The notes beneath the pieces were generated by a model that saw only the letters and a program-made list of their open reading frames with translations, searched no databases and was not told where the DNA came from. Both the position numbers and the translations under genes were made by a program. A stretch of 64,000 nucleotides of DNA from Pelagibius sp. Alg239-R121 (lineage in GTDB: Bacteria > Pseudomonadota > Alphaproteobacteria > Kiloniellales > Kiloniellaceae), in the NCBI RefSeq assembly GCF_947331435.1, contig NZ_CAMZOF010000001.1, positions 620,001-684,000 of the forward strand, read 5' to 3'. This document shows positions 7,736-15,964 of this stretch, one piece after another; the stretch's first letter is position 1, and the number at the start of each line of letters is the position of its first letter.

Positions 7736-8767
7736 TTACGAGTCGGCGTCGATACCGGACGCCATCAGATCCGGAGAAGTTCCGAGGCGGGCACCGTTCA
7801 GTGATCGCAGGCTGTTGTCGCGGATCAGCCCGCTCAGCGCCTTCACGTAACCGGCGTTTTCCTCGGAATAGCGGGTCAGTGTTGATGCAAGGGCTAATCC
7901 TGGATCGCCAACCGAGTTCTGACGCAGCTTTGCCCGGCGGCGCCGCAAATCGCGGTAGGCATCGTGGGTATTGATATTCAGCATGTAGGCGCGAATGGCC
8001 GCCATCAGATCGGGAAAGCTTTTAACGCGGTAAGTTTCACCCTCTGCGCGCAGATCGGGCACGATGCCATCTTCTTCGGGATTCCAAGTTCTCTGACCGA
8101 ATAGGGCATTGCCGTCTCTGGCGAAACGCGAGGTTCCCCAACCGCTCTCCTGGATGGCTTGCGCCATGATCAGGCTAACAGGAAGCTCGTCAAGACGCGC
8201 GAGTAACGTCTGCCAATCGCCAATTTCAGTGCCATAGCGGTTATTAACAGCGGCGAGCCATTGACGGTCGGCATATTCGAGCTGATCAATGCCAGATTCC
8301 ATGGACAGCTTCGGATAGCGTTCGCGAAGTGTCACCCCATGGGCACGGTCCGCCCGTAATTCTTCGTTGGCCATCAATATCAGCGGCAGCAATGTACCAA
8401 AAAACAGCCTTTTCCGCCGCTGCGTGTCGGTCACTGACACCAAATTGTTCGGCAAACGCCGCACGTACATTCTGGGAACAAGCGCAGTGTCTGCCCGGAT
8501 CGCTTCAAGATCAAAATCCGCTTGGTCCAGCAACGCCTCCAGATGATCCACCGTGACCGGACGAACAACTTCAGGCCTGATTAAGGGCTGCCAGTGATCC
8601 TGGTCGCCACGATCACCTGTCAGCAGGCCAGATACGGGCAGCCCCGACAACAGGACACTAATCGAAAGGCCGACCGCGGCAATCAACAAAAGGGTTGAAA
8701 CACCAAAGGACGTTCGGCGAATTGCGGAAGCGCCGACGAGCCGCATGGCGCAGGTCCGTACTGTCAT
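7736..8767 (-). CDS. Bax-like peptidoglycan glucosaminidase, membrane-anchored
   Basis: A 343-residue protein with an N-terminal signal anchor (hydrophobic from about residue 20 to 50) and a C-terminal glucosaminidase-type lysozyme-like domain resembling E. coli Bax. The catalytic-site block AQAIQESGWGTSRFARDGNALFG includes a candidate acid Glu. It is followed by YRVKSFPDLMAAIRAYMLN and YVKALSGLI, features shared by Bax and flagellar FlgJ-type glucosaminidases. It presumably cleaves peptidoglycan in the periplasm. It ends convergently with the polysaccharide deacetylase and follows nfuA by 63 bp on the same strand, although no functional link to nfuA is evident. Confidence 0.85.
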   Translation of the reverse strand: MTVRTCAMRLVGASAIRRTSFGVSTLLLIAAVGLSISVLLSGLPVSGLLTGDRGDQDHWQPLIRPEVVRPVTVDHLEALLDQADFDLEAIRADTALVPRMYVRRLPNNLVSVTDTQRRKRLFFGTLLPLILMANEELRADRAHGVTLRERYPKLSMESGIDQLEYADRQWLAAVNNRYGTEIGDWQTLLARLDELPVSLIMAQAIQESGWGTSRFARDGNALFGQRTWNPEEDGIVPDLRAEGETYRVKSFPDLMAAIRAYMLNINTHDAYRDLRRRRAKLRQNSVGDPGLALASTLTRYSEENAGYVKALSGLIRDNSLRSLNGARLGTSPDLMASGIDADS

Positions 8768-8830
8768 GCAAAAATCCTGATCCGTGCCGACAAGCGAACT
8801 GCGGGCTGCTACACGCAGCTGATAGAGCGG

Positions 8831-9394
8831 TTACGCGATGGCACGCACTTCCTGGACTTCGGGAATGTAGTGCCGAAGCATATTCTCGATACCCATCTTC
8901 AGCGTCGCGGTCGAACTGGGGCAGCCTGCGCAGGCGCCTTGCATATGCAGATAGACAACTCCCCCGTCAAAACCGTGGAACACAATATCGCCGCCGTCCT
9001 GGGCAACCGCCGGCCGGACCCGGGTATCAAGCAGCTCTTTGATCTGGGCGACGACTTCATCGGGCTCGCCGTCGTCGTCCGAGGGCAGATCCGGTGCTTC
9101 ATCCGGCAGGAGAACAGGCCGTCCTGCTGTGAAATGCTCCATGATCACGCCAAGAATGGCCGGCTTAAGCAGGTACCACTCGCGGTCTTCTTCCTTGGTG
9201 ACGGTAATGAAATCGCTGCCGAGAAAGACGCCGCTGATCCCAACGATGTCGAAGAGACGCTGAGCGAGCGGAGAACGTGATGCCGACGAGGGTTCGGGAA
9301 AATTTGCGGTCCCGGACTCGACAACGGGCCGGCCCGGAAGAAATTTCAAGGTTGCGGGATTAGGCGTTTGTTCGGTCTGGATAAACACGGTCAT
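8831..9394 (-). CDS. nfuA: Fe-S cluster carrier protein NfuA (NifU-like)
   Basis: A 187-residue scaffold/carrier with an N-terminal Nfu_N domain (FIQTEQTPNPATLKFLPG at the very start) and a C-terminal NifU domain. The latter contains RPAVAQDGGDI and the cluster-binding CAGC of GACAGCPSS (about residues 149-157). It transfers assembled Fe-S clusters to client enzymes. Neighbouring MiaB is an Fe-S enzyme, but the two are not in one transcript. I moved the start to ATG 9394 because family members begin MxFIQTE; the longer frame adds 12 unconserved residues. Confidence 0.93.
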   Translation of the reverse strand: MTVFIQTEQTPNPATLKFLPGRPVVESGTANFPEPSSASRSPLAQRLFDIVGISGVFLGSDFITVTKEEDREWYLLKPAILGVIMEHFTAGRPVLLPDEAPDLPSDDDGEPDEVVAQIKELLDTRVRPAVAQDGGDIVFHGFDGGVVYLHMQGACAGCPSSTATLKMGIENMLRHYIPEVQEVRAIA

Positions 9395-9532
9395 TTGCTC
9401 CAAGCAGCTGTGCGCCGCGACGGTAGTCACAGCGTAATCAGACTCTGAATGTGGTCGATTGCGACCGAAAGTTCAAGTTGGGAACTTCACAGCTTGCCAG
9501 CAGTCATCATGAGTGTGGTTCGAAAAGCAGGT

Positions 9533-10051
9533 TCAGCTGATGCTGTCGATAGTCTCGTTGTCGAGGTTATCAGGTACCAGAGTGATAGGAACCCGCAGTT
9601 TGCCCAAAAATTTACCGGTCAGGGCTGAAACAAGCGGCCCAGGTCCACCCGAACCGGTTTTCGCACCCAACACCAGGATCGAGACCTGTGGTTCTTCGTC
9701 CAGCAATTCAAAAAGCTGGTCGCGACAGTCACCTTCCCGCACGTATAGGACGGGCATGCTACCCGCCATCTCGTGAACCCCTGCTGCAAGCTTCTGAAGA
9801 AGCTGTTCGGCCTCGGCACGGGCTTCCTCGCGCATCAAGTCCCCGACCGCCATCCAATGCTGAAAATCAGAGGGTTCGGTCACATGCAGCAGCGCAACAC
9901 GCCCGCCGGTATTCTTTGCGCGGCGGCAGGCAAACCGAAGCGCATGCTGCATTTCCTCGGATTCGTCGACGACAACGAGGAATATGCGGTTTGATCTTCC
10001 TGCCACAGGTTCCTGTTGTCCGCCGTTATCGATGTCAGCTCCGTCGCTCAT
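9533..10051 (-). CDS. Universal stress protein (UspA family)
   Basis: A 172-residue protein with one Usp domain: N-terminal strand RIFLVVVDESEEMQHALRFA, a helix rich in Ala/Arg/Glu in the middle, and a C-terminal nucleotide-binding block VLGAKTGSGGPGPLVSALTG that fits the G-x2-G-x9-G pattern of ATP-binding Usp proteins. The first 20 residues are a polar extension. It starts 9 bp after the TIGR02186 gene and is probably the third gene of the tauE-TIGR02186-uspA transcript. The stress or signal it handles is unknown. Confidence 0.85.
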   Translation of the reverse strand: MSDGADIDNGGQQEPVAGRSNRIFLVVVDESEEMQHALRFACRRAKNTGGRVALLHVTEPSDFQHWMAVGDLMREEARAEAEQLLQKLAAGVHEMAGSMPVLYVREGDCRDQLFELLDEEPQVSILVLGAKTGSGGPGPLVSALTGKFLGKLRVPITLVPDNLDNETIDSIS

Positions 10052-10060
10052 AGGCCGCTA

Positions 10061-10855
10061 TCAACCTTTCCGGAACACCACATGTCCCAACCATCCTGCC
10101 ACTAGTGCGACAAGGATCGCAATCACTCCGTACAGAGCGGCGCGATTTTGAGCAAAATCAAATATCTCCGCCTCGACACCGATCTTGCTGACCGAGAGCG
10201 GTGTCGTCTGGGCACTGACCACACGCCCGTCCTGGAGGTGAAATACCTCTACAAGATAAGTCCCGGTGGGAACGTTCGCCGGCAACACGATCCTCGTACG
10301 AAACAGGCGCCGGCCCAGAAAACTGACCTGACCAATCTCCTGGGGAAAGAGACCGCTTCGTTGCTGATTGCGGATCAGGCCACTTTTCCACTGTTCAGCG
10401 ATATTGGGCGAAGCCTTTGCCGGCGGCGGCGCGATCGGCAGGTATTCCACACCCATCTGGTGACGCCTCCGAACCGGTTCACCGGTGATCTCCTCAAGGG
10501 GGCGCGAAGATGCGATGGCGTAGAAACCCGGTACATTCTCGATGGTCATGGAAGCCGTATTAATCCAGATGCCCGCAACCCTGCTTTTGCGGTGCATCAA
10601 AACCGGGTAGCTGGGCCCTCGAACGATAACAACAATATCGCCCGCCTCTTCGGTCGCGCCGAACAGCAACACACTGGCTCCCGAAAACCCGGTTGTGATC
10701 GCGATCAGGTGGTCGGAAAGATCCGCGACCAGTGATGAGGCACGGGCAGACGGAATGCGGTAGAACGCAGTGACGGCGAGAATGCCGATGATAAGAATCA
10801 CCCCTATGCGCATTCCCATCTTGCGCAGGCGGCAAGAACCGTGAAGCCAATTCAT
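10061..10855 (-). CDS. TIGR02186 / Alph_Pro_TM family protein, periplasmic with C-terminal membrane anchor
   Basis: A 264-residue protein of unknown function matching the alphaproteobacterial TIGR02186 (Alph_Pro_TM) family by layout and conserved segments. It has an N-terminal signal (RIGVILIIGILAVTAFY) and a periplasmic region containing LVADLSDHLIAITTGFSG, LLFGATEEAGDIVVIVRGP and FYAIASSRPLEEI. A segment with VSFLGRRLFRTRIVLPANVPTG and SVSKIGVE follows, then a final transmembrane helix (GVIAILVALVAGWLGHVVF). Its start overlaps the tauE stop by 4 bp, so the two are translationally coupled. The architecture suggests a periplasmic accessory of the TauE permease, possibly in sulfur-compound export (inference). 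Confidence 0.82.
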   Translation of the reverse strand: MNWLHGSCRLRKMGMRIGVILIIGILAVTAFYRIPSARASSLVADLSDHLIAITTGFSGASVLLFGATEEAGDIVVIVRGPSYPVLMHRKSRVAGIWINTASMTIENVPGFYAIASSRPLEEITGEPVRRRHQMGVEYLPIAPPPAKASPNIAEQWKSGLIRNQQRSGLFPQEIGQVSFLGRRLFRTRIVLPANVPTGTYLVEVFHLQDGRVVSAQTTPLSVSKIGVEAEIFDFAQNRAALYGVIAILVALVAGWLGHVVFRKG

Positions 10856-11763
10856 AGCGGAACCCCCACGGAATAGATGTCGATAGGCGGGGTAAAAAGG
10901 TCAACGAAAAGCTTCGAACAAACCGCGACGACCAGGATACCCAATAGGAGCCTCAGCCAGTCGCCTTGAAGGCGGCTGCCGATGCGGGTTCCGATCTGCG
11001 CACCGACAACGCTCCCGACCAACAGCAGCATCGCCAGGACAACATCCACGGTCTGGTTCTGGGCTGCCTGAAGAAACGTTACGTTTGCGGCCACGAAGAT
11101 GATTTGAAACAGAGACGTCCCGATCACCATCGCCGTCGGCATGCCGAGCAAATAGATCATGGCCGGTACCAGAATGAAGCCGCCGCCGACCCCCATAATT
11201 GCCGATAGGACGCCCACACCGAAGCCGATGCCGAGCGGCACCAGCGCCGAAATATAAAGCCGGGACTTGCGGAACCGGGTCTTGAGCGGAAGCCCGTGAA
11301 TCCAGGAATGCTGATGGAGTTTGCGAGGGGCGGCCTTGCGCCGCCGGCGCATCATGGCCCGCGTGCCCTCGATCATCATCAAGGCCCCGATGGTGCCCAG
11401 AAAAATGACGTAGCAGAGATTGATAACAAGGTCGATCTGACCAAGGCTGCGCAGGAGCGAAAAGAGGCCGACCCCAACGGTCGATCCTGCAAAGCCGCCA
11501 CCAAGCAGCACCCATCCCATTTTGAAATCAACGTTGCCACGTCGCCAGTGCGCGAAGACACCCGACACAGAGGAGGCAATGATGTTATTTGCCTGAGTTG
11601 CAACGGCAACGACCGGCGGCACGCCGATGAATATCAGCATCGGCGTCATCAAAAAGCCGCCCCCGACGCCGAACAGACCGGACAGGAATCCGATAATCCC
11701 ACCTAGGCCAAGCAGAAGAAGGGCGTCGACAGACAGTTCAGCGATCGGAAGGTATACCTGCAT
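10852..11763 (-). CDS. TauE/SafE-family sulfite/anion exporter permease
   Basis: A 303-residue inner-membrane protein with two internally related halves, as in TauE/SafE permeases. The first repeat includes GGIIGFLSGLFGVGGGFLMTPML and the second GFGVGVLSAIMGVGGGFILVPA, each with the signature glycine-rich G-x-G-G-G-F. About eight hydrophobic helices are evident, with a basic cytoplasmic loop (MMRRRRKAAPRK) between halves. Known members move sulfite, sulfoacetate or related organosulfur anions; the substrate here is unknown. It is the first gene of a coupled unit with the TIGR02186 gene (4-bp overlap) and uspA. Confidence 0.9.
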   Translation of the reverse strand: MQVYLPIAELSVDALLLLGLGGIIGFLSGLFGVGGGFLMTPMLIFIGVPPVVAVATQANNIIASSVSGVFAHWRRGNVDFKMGWVLLGGGFAGSTVGVGLFSLLRSLGQIDLVINLCYVIFLGTIGALMMIEGTRAMMRRRRKAAPRKLHQHSWIHGLPLKTRFRKSRLYISALVPLGIGFGVGVLSAIMGVGGGFILVPAMIYLLGMPTAMVIGTSLFQIIFVAANVTFLQAAQNQTVDVVLAMLLLVGSVVGAQIGTRIGSRLQGDWLRLLLGILVVAVCSKLFVDLFTPPIDIYSVGVPL

Positions 11764-12128
11764 CGCTTTATGGAACTGAAACTAGGCGTAGCGGTCGCGG
11801 CATAGCGGCGCTTTGAACTGAGGTAAAAATCTATGAATCAGCGCGGCCGCGGAGCCGCTCTTTGTTGTTTCGAACTTACTGCGTTTTTTGTCCGAACGCC
11901 AATGGTTTAGGCGAGGTTTGTTTGCCAAATCGGAAAAAAGGCGACCGAAGCCTCTCAATTCATGCGCAGATTTCTATTCCCGAAAAATCACGGAGAGTCG
12001 AAATCAAACGCGTGACAATAGGTCAGAGGCTGAAGGTATTTCACCAAATCAGTGAAATGCCCCGGTCAGCCAATCGTTCGAACGACTAAACGGCGATTCC
12101 GTCTAACCCGGCTCTTCACTAAACAAAT
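11764..12128. other. 365-bp intergenic region between trpS and tauE, no convincing gene
   Basis: The region lies downstream of trpS and upstream of tauE (both minus strand). It holds an ATTTCAC-N7-GTGAAAT inverted repeat at 12038-12058 (a possible operator or weak mRNA hairpin) and is less GC-rich than the flanking genes. A 75-codon plus-strand frame here starts with TTG and has near-random third positions, so I do not call it. A 25-codon frame at 11832 with an upstream GAGG is equally unsupported. The tauE promoter should lie here but I cannot place it with confidence. Confidence 0.4.
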
Positions 12129-13157
12129 TTACGGACGCAAAAACCCGACCACGTCATAAACCTCGCGCAAGACTGGTTCAGCAACCGCGCGGGCGCGGGC
12201 GGCACCGTCGCGCAGAACGGCGTCCACATGGTCGGGCGCTTCGGTCAGACGCTTCATTTCCGATCCGATTGGTCCCAGCTTTTCAACCGCCACTTCCGTC
12301 AGCGCAGATTTGAAATCTGCAAAGCCTTTCCCTTCGAAGTCGCTCAGCACGTCGCCAAGCTCCTGTCCCGCCAGAGCTGCATAGATGGTCAGAAGATTGA
12401 AGGCTTCCGGCCTTGCACGGCGTAGCTCCTCGTCCAGCAGGCCGTTTTCACTAAGAATTTCAGGACCCGGAATCAATTCCGAATCGCTGGTTGCCTTGCG
12501 GATCTTCTTGGCAATCGCATCAGCATCATCCGTCATTGTAATGCGGCTGTATTCGGAAGGATCAGATTTGCTCATCTTCTTGCTGCCGTCGCGCAAGCTC
12601 ATCACCCGGGTCGCGGCGCCGAAAATCAACGGCTCGGTCACGGGAAAGACCTCCTTGCCGAAATCACCGTTGAACTTGATGGCGATATCGCGAGTCAGCT
12701 CCAGATGCTGCTTCTGGTCCTCGCCAACCGGCACGTGGGATGCCTTATAAGCCAGAATGTCGGCCGCCATGAGCGTCGGGTATGCGTATAGCCCGACGCT
12801 GGCATTCTCACGGTGTTTTCCAGCCTTCTCCTTGAACTGTGTCATGCGGTTCATCCAGCCGAGCCGAGCCACACAGTTGAAGATCCAGGCCAGTTCGGCA
12901 TGAGCCGAGACCTGGCTTTGATTGAAGATGATGCTTCGTTTTGGATCGATACCGGCGGCAAGATAAGCAGCAGTCACTTCCCTGGTATTTGCGATCAGCT
13001 CCTGCGGGTCCTGCCATACCGTGATGGCATGCATGTCGACAACGCAGTAGATGCAGTCGTAGTCAGCCTGCAGGCTCACGAAGTTTCGTATGGCGCCCAG
13101 GTAGTTTCCCAGATGCAGGTTGCCGGTCGGTTGCACGCCGGAAAAGATGCGCTTCAT
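12129..13157 (-). CDS. trpS: Tryptophan--tRNA ligase
   Basis: A 342-residue class I aminoacyl-tRNA synthetase, the usual bacterial TrpRS length. The ATP-binding HxGH-type motif is in [17 protein letters not shown] near the N-terminus and the KMSKS loop ([13 protein letters not shown]) is at about residues 193-205. [15 protein letters not shown], typical of TrpRS, is also present. It charges tRNA-Trp in the cytoplasm. It follows murJ by 125 bp on the same strand; murJ-trpS adjacency is common in alphaproteobacteria. Confidence 0.97.
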   Translation of the reverse strand: MKRIFSGVQPTGNLHLGNYLGAIRNFVSLQADYDCIYCVVDMHAITVWQDPQELIANTREVTAAYLAAGIDPKRSIIFNQSQVSAHAELAWIFNCVARLGWMNRMTQFKEKAGKHRENASVGLYAYPTLMAADILAYKASHVPVGEDQKQHLELTRDIAIKFNGDFGKEVFPVTEPLIFGAATRVMSLRDGSKKMSKSDPSEYSRITMTDDADAIAKKIRKATSDSELIPGPEILSENGLLDEELRRARPEAFNLLTIYAALAGQELGDVLSDFEGKGFADFKSALTEVAVEKLGPIGSEMKRLTEAPDHVDAVLRDGAARARAVAEPVLREVYDVVGFLRP

Positions 13158-13282
13158 AACAAAAGATCCCGTTGATAACTGGGGCCGGGTTATCGCCGCT
13201 GCAGGGTGCGATGGTCAAGGTTTGGTTGCTGATTACCAGTCTGTTTAAAAAGCTGAACGATCAACTGGATTTGGACTTTACC

Positions 13283-14836
13283 CTATTGGCTATTCGCCCC
13301 GCGGCGAAGCAAGCTCCGAAGAGCCTCGCGGTCCATGGCGCCTGAGACCAGCGCCAGGCCGCCATAAACGATCAGTCCGCCTGCCACCAGCATCACAAGT
13401 GCCAGGATCCGGAGTTCCTGCGAAGCTTCGAACCAGGATGCAAGACTTTCGGCAGCAAACCACAGGGCAATACCCATCGCCGCTGCGGCCAGCGCGATGC
13501 GCGGCAGGCGCCGGCGCAATCCGGAGTCCGTTTTAAGAAACCCGAGCGAGCCAAGGCGCCCGCCCAGCAACAGTGCGTGGAGCCAGGCAGAGACTGAGGT
13601 GGCCAGCGCAATGCCTACATGCCCGAGGGGCCAGAACAGTGCGAGGCTAAGAGCGATGTTCACGCCAATTGATATCAGCGCCATTTTCAACGGCGTGACG
13701 GTGTCTTCGCGCGCATAGAACGCAGGCTGGAAGATCTTGATCAGCACGAAAGCAGGAAGTCCTGCCGCAAAAGCGGCGAGTGCCAAAGAGGTTGCATCTG
13801 TCGCCAAACGGTCGAAAGCGCCACGTTCAAAGAGAACGATCGTGATGGGTTTGGGAATGATGGCCAGCGCAACCGCCGCCGGCAGGGTCAGCAGCATGGC
13901 GAGTTCCAAACCTCGGTTGAGACTGTGCATGGCGGCTTCGTCGGCGCCGGCGCGCAGTTTACGGCTCAAATCCGGCAGCAGTACGACGCCGAAAGCAATC
14001 CCGATCAACCCGAGTGGCAATTGGTAGACCCGGTCCGCATAGTAAAGATAGGAGACGGCACCGGCCTGCAGGGTCGCGATCACGGTCCCGATCAGCAGGT
14101 TTATCTGAATCGCGCCGGCGGAGAGCATGCCCGGTAACATCAGCGCGATCAGGCGCCTGACACCGTCAGTAATTTTTGGCCGGGGCAAGCGTAGCTTCAT
14201 TCCGGCGCGTGACGCTGCGATCATTAGCATCAAGAACTGTCCAACCCCCGCCACGGCAACGGTCCAGGCCAGCAAATGTCCGGGCATACCGGAAAACGGC
14301 AGGATCAGGACCAGCGCAATGATGAAGCAGACGTTTAGCAGAACCGGGGCCGCCGCCGCCGCCGCGAAGCGGTAAAGTGAGTTCAGAATTCCTGACAGCA
14401 GTGCGACCAGCGACATGAAGAGCAGATAAGGAAAGGTGATCCGGCTGAGCTCCACGGTCAGCGCGAATTTCTCAGGATCCTTCTCAAAACCCGGTGCCAG
14501 ACCGTACATCAGCCATGGCATGGCCAACATGGCCAACAGAGAAACGACCGCGACCACGCTCAGCAGAACCGCGAGGGTATGCTCTGCAAAAGCCTTGGCA
14601 GCGGCTTCGCCCTCTTGTTCAAGGCGTTTCGCAAAAAGCGGCACAAAGGCGGCATTGAAGGCGCCCTCGGCAAAGAGGCGCCGAAAGAGATTTGGAAGCT
14701 TGAACGCCACAAAAAATGCATCAGCCACCGGGCCGGTACCAAGCACGGCCGCGATCAAAATATCGCGCACGAAACCCAGCACCCGGCTGAGGCCGGTATA
14801 GCCACCCACTGTGGCCAAGGAACGAATCAATGCCAT
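13283..14836 (-). CDS. murJ: Lipid II flippase MurJ
   Basis: A 517-residue MOP-superfamily integral membrane protein that flips lipid II to the periplasmic face for peptidoglycan synthesis. Family features include the N-terminal TVGGYTGLSRVLGFVRDILIA, then FFVAFKLPNLFRRLFAEGAFNAAFVP and the central ADRVYQLPLGLIGIAFGVVLLP. About 14 hydrophobic helices are present and the length is normal. It is upstream of trpS on the same strand and divergent from the binding-protein gene at 15033. Confidence 0.96.
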   Translation of the reverse strand: MALIRSLATVGGYTGLSRVLGFVRDILIAAVLGTGPVADAFFVAFKLPNLFRRLFAEGAFNAAFVPLFAKRLEQEGEAAAKAFAEHTLAVLLSVVAVVSLLAMLAMPWLMYGLAPGFEKDPEKFALTVELSRITFPYLLFMSLVALLSGILNSLYRFAAAAAAPVLLNVCFIIALVLILPFSGMPGHLLAWTVAVAGVGQFLMLMIAASRAGMKLRLPRPKITDGVRRLIALMLPGMLSAGAIQINLLIGTVIATLQAGAVSYLYYADRVYQLPLGLIGIAFGVVLLPDLSRKLRAGADEAAMHSLNRGLELAMLLTLPAAVALAIIPKPITIVLFERGAFDRLATDATSLALAAFAAGLPAFVLIKIFQPAFYAREDTVTPLKMALISIGVNIALSLALFWPLGHVGIALATSVSAWLHALLLGGRLGSLGFLKTDSGLRRRLPRIALAAAAMGIALWFAAESLASWFEASQELRILALVMLVAGGLIVYGGLALVSGAMDREALRSLLRRGANSQ

Positions 14837-15032
14837 ACCCGCGCGTTTCTAGATCAAACGGGACCGGGAAGGAAGCCTGCGATTCCGGGCCAGCTTACCC
14901 CGAAAGGTACACGAGCGAATATCATGCTATGTCTGAGAGCGAGACAAACAACGCTCGCGCCTCCGCCCTTAAGCCTCACAGCAACAAATATCGATTGACG
15001 CGCCCCAGCACGCAACCGGAAGGAACAAAGGA

Positions 15033-15899
15033 ATGAAAAGATCGTTTGGAACAGTACCAGTTATTGGAATGATTGCGGGCATCTTGGCGCTCGGGGGCAT
15101 CGCCGGTGAGGCTGCTGCCGGTGCCCTGGAGCGCATAAAAGAAAGCGGCAAGATCAAAATCGCCTATCGTGAAGACGCTGCACCCTATTCGGTCAAGAAC
15201 GCAATTGGTGAGCCGGCAGGCTACAGTGTCGACCTCTGCCGCGCGGTGGTGGTTCACTTGAAGGCGCATCTAAAACTGACCGAGATTTCGATCGACTATG
15301 TTGCGGTCGATTCGGCAAACCGCTTCGAAGCCGTCCAGAGCGAACAGGCGGACTTGCTGTGCGGCGCGGCCACAGCAACTCTGGCGCGGCGCGAGCTGGT
15401 CGACTTTTCCATTCCCATATTCGTCGACGGTGCCGCCGTCATGACCAAGCTTGAGGGCCCGAAGAACTTTGAGGCTCTAAAAGGACTAAAAATTGGGGTT
15501 CTGAAAGCCACCACAACTGAACAGCTGCTGCGTAACATCGTTGAGAAGACTGGCCTGGACTCCGAGATCGTGACAGTGACCAATCACCTGGATGGGCGCG
15601 GCAAACTGGAATCCGGAGAGATCTCCGCCTACTTCTCGGACAGGGCGTTGCTGGTATACCTCGCCGCACAAAGTACTGAACCCAAATCCTTCCGCATCGG
15701 TAAGCGTTTCTTTTCTCACGAGCCCTACGCACTGGCCATGAAGCGCGGCGATAGCGATTTCCGTCTGGCGGTCGACCGCGCTCTCAGCCGAATCTACCGC
15801 TCCGACAACATCTCCAGCATTTTTAACAATGCCTTTGGTGGTGGGAAGCCGAGCGACATCCTGCGGGCCATGTATCTGGTCAGCGCCCTGCCAGAATAG
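15033..15899 (+). CDS. Periplasmic amino-acid-type ABC transporter substrate-binding protein (orphan)
   Basis: A 288-residue family 3 extracellular solute-binding protein. A signal peptide (KRSFGTVPVIGMIAGILALGGIAGEAAA) is followed by GALERIKESGKIKIAYREDAAPYS, the GEPAGYSVDLCRAV ligand-site block, and RFEAVQSEQADLLCGA with TLARRELVDFSIPIFVDG. Such proteins bind polar amino acids or related compounds. No permease or ATPase genes flank it, so it either serves transporter genes elsewhere or acts as a sensor subunit. The start ATG has a good GGAAGGA 8 bp upstream. It converges on the MetX-like gene, with a CCCCAC/GTGGGG inverted repeat in the 65-bp gap. Confidence 0.88.
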   Translation: MKRSFGTVPVIGMIAGILALGGIAGEAAAGALERIKESGKIKIAYREDAAPYSVKNAIGEPAGYSVDLCRAVVVHLKAHLKLTEISIDYVAVDSANRFEAVQSEQADLLCGAATATLARRELVDFSIPIFVDGAAVMTKLEGPKNFEALKGLKIGVLKATTTEQLLRNIVEKTGLDSEIVTVTNHLDGRGKLESGEISAYFSDRALLVYLAAQSTEPKSFRIGKRFFSHEPYALAMKRGDSDFRLAVDRALSRIYRSDNISSIFNNAFGGGKPSDILRAMYLVSALPE

Positions 15900-15964
15900 C
15901 TGGCGCAGACTGTGAGTACCCCACCGTCGTATAGCTTCAGCGGCAGTGGGGATCAGCTGTTCCG

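Noticed and set aside
7695-9518. 13-bp repeat ATCATGAGTGTGG at 7695 and 9506
   Set aside because: Pairs of identical 13-mers are expected by chance in 64 kb; no other similarity between the two places.
11832-11909. 25-codon frame beginning MNQRGRG with a GAGG upstream
   Set aside because: Too short to support without conservation; the region shows no coding bias.
11862-12089. 75-codon plus-strand frame between trpS and tauE
   Set aside because: TTG start, no Shine-Dalgarno, third-position composition close to random unlike neighbouring genes, and opposite strand to both flanking genes.
15914-15950. CCCCAC/GTGGGG inverted repeat between convergent genes as a bidirectional terminator
   Set aside because: Stem of six pairs with a large loop and no T-run on either strand; too weak to call.
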